DNA of 64,000 bases, from positions 1 through 64,000 of the forward strand of contig CAMZFV010000010.1 in assembly GCA_947306175.1 (NCBI GenBank). Reading direction: 5' to 3'. The stretch comes from an uncultured Prevotellaceae bacterium (GTDB taxonomy: Bacteria > Bacteroidota > Bacteroidia > Bacteroidales > Muribaculaceae). The first letter of the stretch is position 1; each line of letters opens with the position of its first letter. A model generated the notes under the pieces. That model did not search any database and was not told the DNA's origin. It worked only from the letters and a program-made list of their open reading frames with translations. Shown here in pieces: positions 61,450-64,000 of the stretch. The position numbers and the translations under genes were made by a program.

Positions 61450-61875
61450 TTACTTGTCACTTGTTTCAATCTTTTCATAGCCCATTGTTTTATAGTTGTC
61501 ATATAAATACTCTGTGCTATCTGGATCATTTATTGATTTAATAATTATTGATGTGTCTTTTTTGCAAATATTATTAATGATATCATAAACAAAAACTCCA
61601 TTTGAAGGTGGAACTATGATAATACCTTTTGTCGTTTTTTTATATAATATTCTATCTGTATAAAAAACACATGTATCTCGTGTAGGAGTTATTAATTCTA
61701 TTTGTTCGTGATTTCCAGCAACGCCCCAGCTTCTTGCAACTAAAACGTACTGTTTATTGTTGTGATTTATTATTGTTTCTTTGCTATAAGCAAGATCTAA
61801 AGGGCGTGTTAGATAGTAAACAATTACCATTAACAAGCCTAGCAATAACACAATTATCATGAGTTCTCTTTTCAT
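61450..61875 (-). CDS. Membrane-anchored protein of unknown function (AT-rich array)
   Basis: This 141-residue protein has an N-terminal membrane anchor (MIIVLLLGLLMVIVYYL) and a beta-rich extracytoplasmic domain (KQYVLVARSWGVAGNHEQIELIT, RILYKKTTKGIIIVPPS). It ends in a charged tail. No family is recognised. Small anchored proteins of this type are frequent among immunity and accessory proteins, but nothing here proves that. Confidence 0.65.
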   Translation of the reverse strand: MKRELMIIVLLLGLLMVIVYYLTRPLDLAYSKETIINHNNKQYVLVARSWGVAGNHEQIELITPTRDTCVFYTDRILYKKTTKGIIIVPPSNGVFVYDIINNICKKDTSIIIKSINDPDSTEYLYDNYKTMGYEKIETSDK

Positions 61876-61926
61876 AGCAAGCTTCTATATGATTGGTGAT
61901 ACGGCGTCGGAACTCGTTATGGGCAT

Positions 61927-62496
61927 TCATAAAGCCCTTTTAAAAGAGGTTTTTTTTAACTCATCCAAAACTTGGGCAGCTTGACTCAAAATGTCTTTTT
62001 CATCAATGCTTTTTTCATCATAGGCATCGGCAAGTTTTTGGACAAATGGATTGAGGATATTCAGCTCATCTTCCTCATATACTGTATTTGACTTGTCATC
62101 TAAATAGCACACATGTAATAATACACTGACATAAGTTGAACACGCAATCTTTCCATTTAGCAAATCGGACAATAAACCGATATGAAAACTGATCTGGGGT
62201 GTCCAAAGTTTCACTAACCCATAAGTGTTCTCATTAATTTGCTTGACAAGACAATGAATCTTCTTATGGTCTATTGGCAATCCCGTCTCGCTGCATGTGT
62301 CAGGCCAACCTTCATACCTCCATTTAGCAACCACAGACCATGGCGCTCCTTGAGCATAGGCTGAGAATTCATCATTGTCAATACCGAGAAGTGATTCAGC
62401 TGATTCATCAGTATCCATTTCATTAGTATCACAGAAAATATCAGATGCTTCATCATCTGATATCCTCCCTTCATACAACTCCTTCAATAAATCCAT
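61927..62496 (-). CDS. Cytosolic protein resembling immunity proteins
   Basis: This 189-residue protein has no signal peptide. It has an acidic N-terminal helical part and a central LLGIDNDEFSAYAQGAPWSVVAKWRYEGWPDTC segment (in two parts here: LLGIDNDEFSAYAQGA, VVAKWRYEGWPDTC) that recalls immunity proteins of polymorphic-toxin systems in Bacteroidales; that resemblance is from memory. The gene is AT-rich and lies between two unrelated small genes on the same strand. Alternative functions cannot be excluded. Confidence 0.6.
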   Translation of the reverse strand: MDLLKELYEGRISDDEASDIFCDTNEMDTDESAESLLGIDNDEFSAYAQGAPWSVVAKWRYEGWPDTCSETGLPIDHKKIHCLVKQINENTYGLVKLWTPQISFHIGLLSDLLNGKIACSTYVSVLLHVCYLDDKSNTVYEEDELNILNPFVQKLADAYDEKSIDEKDILSQAAQVLDELKKTSFKRAL

Positions 62497-62533
62497 AAGC
62501 GAACCAATTTGTGTGTGATTGCAATGTAAGCAA

Positions 62534-63052
62534 TTATTTTGCTTGTAACTTCTTTATGATAATATTTTTAACCAGTTCTCTATTGTCTTCAAGAAAGTCT
62601 AATAATCCGCAAGGAAACCTGCAATCATTATCAAAAGCGTCAAACTGCATTCCTAAATCATGTGCAGGTGCTATATAGTTGGAATCATATAAAAGGATGA
62701 ATGCTAAATCTCCTTTTCTCAGATTTCTCTTTTTGGAACAGATATCTCGGGCCAAGTCGGTAGTATCTGAAATACTTTCGGCAACGTTGATCAATGTTCT
62801 GTCATCTATCTTTTTATCCATGAAGGCTTTATAATCTTCATTCTCGATGAAACAATTATCAAAGTCGTTCCAAGTAATGTCGCGAGGCCCATATTTGAGA
62901 TTAATCAGAGAGTCTTTCATAATCATTTCATGACCCGCTTGAAAGATAGACACGTCTCCAGCCTCCTTTTGTTCCTTCCCAGCACAAGAAAACAACAAGC
63001 AGGAGCAAGCTAAAGAGATAGTTAGAAAAAGATGAAACCTGTGAATTCCCAT
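62534..63052 (-). CDS. Lipoprotein of unknown function (AT-rich array)
   Basis: This 172-residue protein has a lipoprotein signal (LACSCLLFSC; lipidated Cys then AGKEQKE) and an acidic, mostly helical mature part (DITWNDFDNCFIENEDYKAFMDKKID). The C-terminal half has a LAFILLYDSNYIAPAHDLGMQFD strand-like region. No family recognised. It lies 37 bases upstream of the immunity-like gene. Confidence 0.7.
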   Translation of the reverse strand: MGIHRFHLFLTISLACSCLLFSCAGKEQKEAGDVSIFQAGHEMIMKDSLINLKYGPRDITWNDFDNCFIENEDYKAFMDKKIDDRTLINVAESISDTTDLARDICSKKRNLRKGDLAFILLYDSNYIAPAHDLGMQFDAFDNDCRFPCGLLDFLEDNRELVKNIIIKKLQAK

Positions 63053-63184
63053 AATTCAATTTCGTTTTACGATCTACAAAGTAAACAATTATTTAGCCAA
63101 ATGCTACATTTTCTTCCTTGGGGTATTCATTGGAAAATGTGCAATCGTCCTTTATCATTTCACTTTCATGGGCGTAAAAATATA

Positions 63185-63541
63185 TTATTCATGTACCACA
63201 TCAAAACTCACCCATGTAATGCCATTCATCGATGTGGCATCAGCCACTCCCGAAATCTCTATTCCGATAGTATTGGATAAGCCTGTAGGCAGTGTCAGAT
63301 ACCAATTATATGATATCAAAGAACATGTTTTCAACACCCCCATTAATTCAGATTCAAAATTTTGAAACTCTATCGGTTGCGATATGTTGACCTCTGTCAA
63401 AGTACTGTCCTTCCAATAAGTTTCTTGTTTTTCTACTTGTGCTGTTGCGCCAAGAACTTCCAACAATGGAGTCAACAGCTTTTTTACTGTTGATTCCTTA
63501 GTTGAATTCACAAACACTCGCCAGTATACTATACTTTTCAT
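63185..63541 (-). CDS. Small cytosolic protein, immunity-like (AT-rich array)
   Basis: This 118-residue protein starts MKSIVYWRVFVNSTKESTV and has alternating strand/helix patterns (FESELMGVLKTCSLISYNWYL) without a signal peptide, consistent with a compact alpha/beta fold. Its size, AT-rich composition and context fit immunity-type genes, but I do not recognise a family. It starts 25 bases after the partial gene at the window edge. Confidence 0.6.
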   Translation of the reverse strand: MKSIVYWRVFVNSTKESTVKKLLTPLLEVLGATAQVEKQETYWKDSTLTEVNISQPIEFQNFESELMGVLKTCSLISYNWYLTLPTGLSNTIGIEISGVADATSMNGITWVSFDVVHE

Positions 63542-63566
63542 TTTCTTTCAAATTAATACTCCATTA

Positions 63567-63998
63567 TCAATTCTCCCAATTTTCTAATACTTTGGGACGG
63601 CCCGAGAAAAAGGATTCGTTCTTTTCACAGATTAGATTAGTAGAATCATTCTTGAGACATATCAAGAAATGATACTGATTACTAAAATATTCTTTTTTGA
63701 ATGCGACTTCATACTTCCCACTAAATGGATGTCCAGGAACAAGGATTTGGATTGAATCAGGCTGACGACTAATAATCTGCCAAGATCCAACACAATCCAG
63801 TTCTCGATCCTTAATGGTTTTATTGTGTGTGGTATCGTTAGTGGTTGTGTCGTTCTTAATCATGATCAAAGGCAAACTAATGCTTTCACCCTCTATGTTG
63901 ATGGGTTGGAGATCCAAAGGAAAAGAATAATCAGAATTCCTTTCCAAAGCACTGTTTTGCCAATCTACATTTAAGTAGCCCTGCATCTTGTTATACAA
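63567..63998 (-). CDS. Protein of unknown function, possibly 5' truncated by the window edge
   Basis: At least 143 residues are visible, and the first ATG is 2 bases from the window end, so the true start may lie outside. The sequence is beta-rich with a polar, Asn/Thr-rich middle (TTTNDTTHNKT) and a later DCVGSWQIISRQPDSIQILVPGHPFSG segment. No signal peptide is visible. Family not recognised. Confidence 0.5.
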   Translation of the reverse strand: MYNKMQGYLNVDWQNSALERNSDYSFPLDLQPINIEGESISLPLIMIKNDTTTNDTTHNKTIKDRELDCVGSWQIISRQPDSIQILVPGHPFSGKYEVAFKKEYFSNQYHFLICLKNDSTNLICEKNESFFSGRPKVLENWEN

Positions 63999-64000
63999 TC

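Larger units (their letters stand above)
48745..64000. mobile_element. Integrative mobilizable element (left part, continues beyond window)
   Basis: The gene set is a zinc-ribbon/HTH protein, tyrosine integrase, excisionase-like HTH protein, oriT-like repeats and a MobV relaxase, with no type IV secretion, coupling-protein or tra genes in view. This matches Bacteroidales mobilizable transposons (NBU and Tn4555 type) that use a helper conjugative element. Cargo comprises an outer-membrane receptor, a membrane regulator and an AT-rich array of small genes. The left boundary is placed after the BspA stop as an approximation; the right boundary is outside the window. The AT-rich array could also be separate from the element. 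Confidence 0.65.

Noticed and set aside
48745..64000. Full conjugative transposon
   Set aside because: No tra, virB4-like or coupling-protein genes are visible; only integration and mobilization genes are present in the window.

Overview
The window is a chromosomal segment of a gut-type Bacteroidales bacterium. The evidence is Bacteroidetes-type promoters (TAnnTTTG boxes, sometimes with TTTG upstream), families largely restricted to the phylum (DUF4270, DUF6242, DUF6089, GSCFA, DUF4492 before cytochrome bd, a MurF-alanine racemase fusion, a PorE-like T9SS protein) and four BspA-like leucine-rich-repeat surface proteins, two of them with dockerin-like modules. Base composition is balanced and gene content fits Muribaculaceae or Prevotellaceae, but I cannot assign a genus.

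Layout, 1-48.7 kb (core chromosome). It opens with a partial tRNA-Thr, a DUF4270 lipoprotein, a degenerate starch-synthase-like protein, nagA and tRNA-His. Next comes an envelope-biogenesis cluster on the minus strand (DUF6242, DUF6089, uppS, bamA, Skp/OmpH proteins). A dockerin-bearing BspA protein follows, then a DUF234-type ATPase, ribD, prmC, an Lrp regulator, an inositol-phosphatase-like gene, trpS, a YgjP-like metallopeptidase and ansA. A tightly packed minus-strand operon reads GSCFA, murF-alr, BspA, tadA, esterase. A giant BspA protein with an internal dockerin and a SusE/F-like tail is next. The DUF4492-cydA-cydB respiratory operon, a secreted repeat protein, an Smr protein, DUF4332, an aquaporin, a UDP-sugar dehydrogenase lacking its catalytic Cys, a PorE-like lipoprotein, an OPT transporter and an abruptly ending BspA gene complete this part.

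Layout, about 48.8-64 kb (mobile element). A zinc-ribbon/HTH protein and a tyrosine integrase are followed by an unknown membrane protein. An outer-membrane receptor sits beside an unusual membrane-spanning winged-helix regulator. Then come an excisionase-like HTH protein, a DUF6291-like protein, a repeat-rich oriT-like interval and a MobV relaxase. This is the gene set of an integrative mobilizable element that relies on a helper for transfer. Beyond the relaxase lies a visibly AT-rich, one-strand array of at least eight small, mostly unrecognised genes (several lipoproteins or membrane-anchored, two or three reminiscent of immunity proteins), which continues past the window.

The most promising unexplained signals are: (1) the AT-rich cargo array together with the receptor/regulator pair, which share a promoter-proximal motif; (2) a duplicated iteron-bearing regulatory block before the integrase and before the mobilization operon; (3) the oriT-like interval bracketed by a 14-bp perfect inverted repeat; (4) the active-site-substituted UDP-sugar dehydrogenase; (5) transcription terminators built from reiterated short words. 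All functional statements come from reading the sequence and family knowledge; no database search was run.
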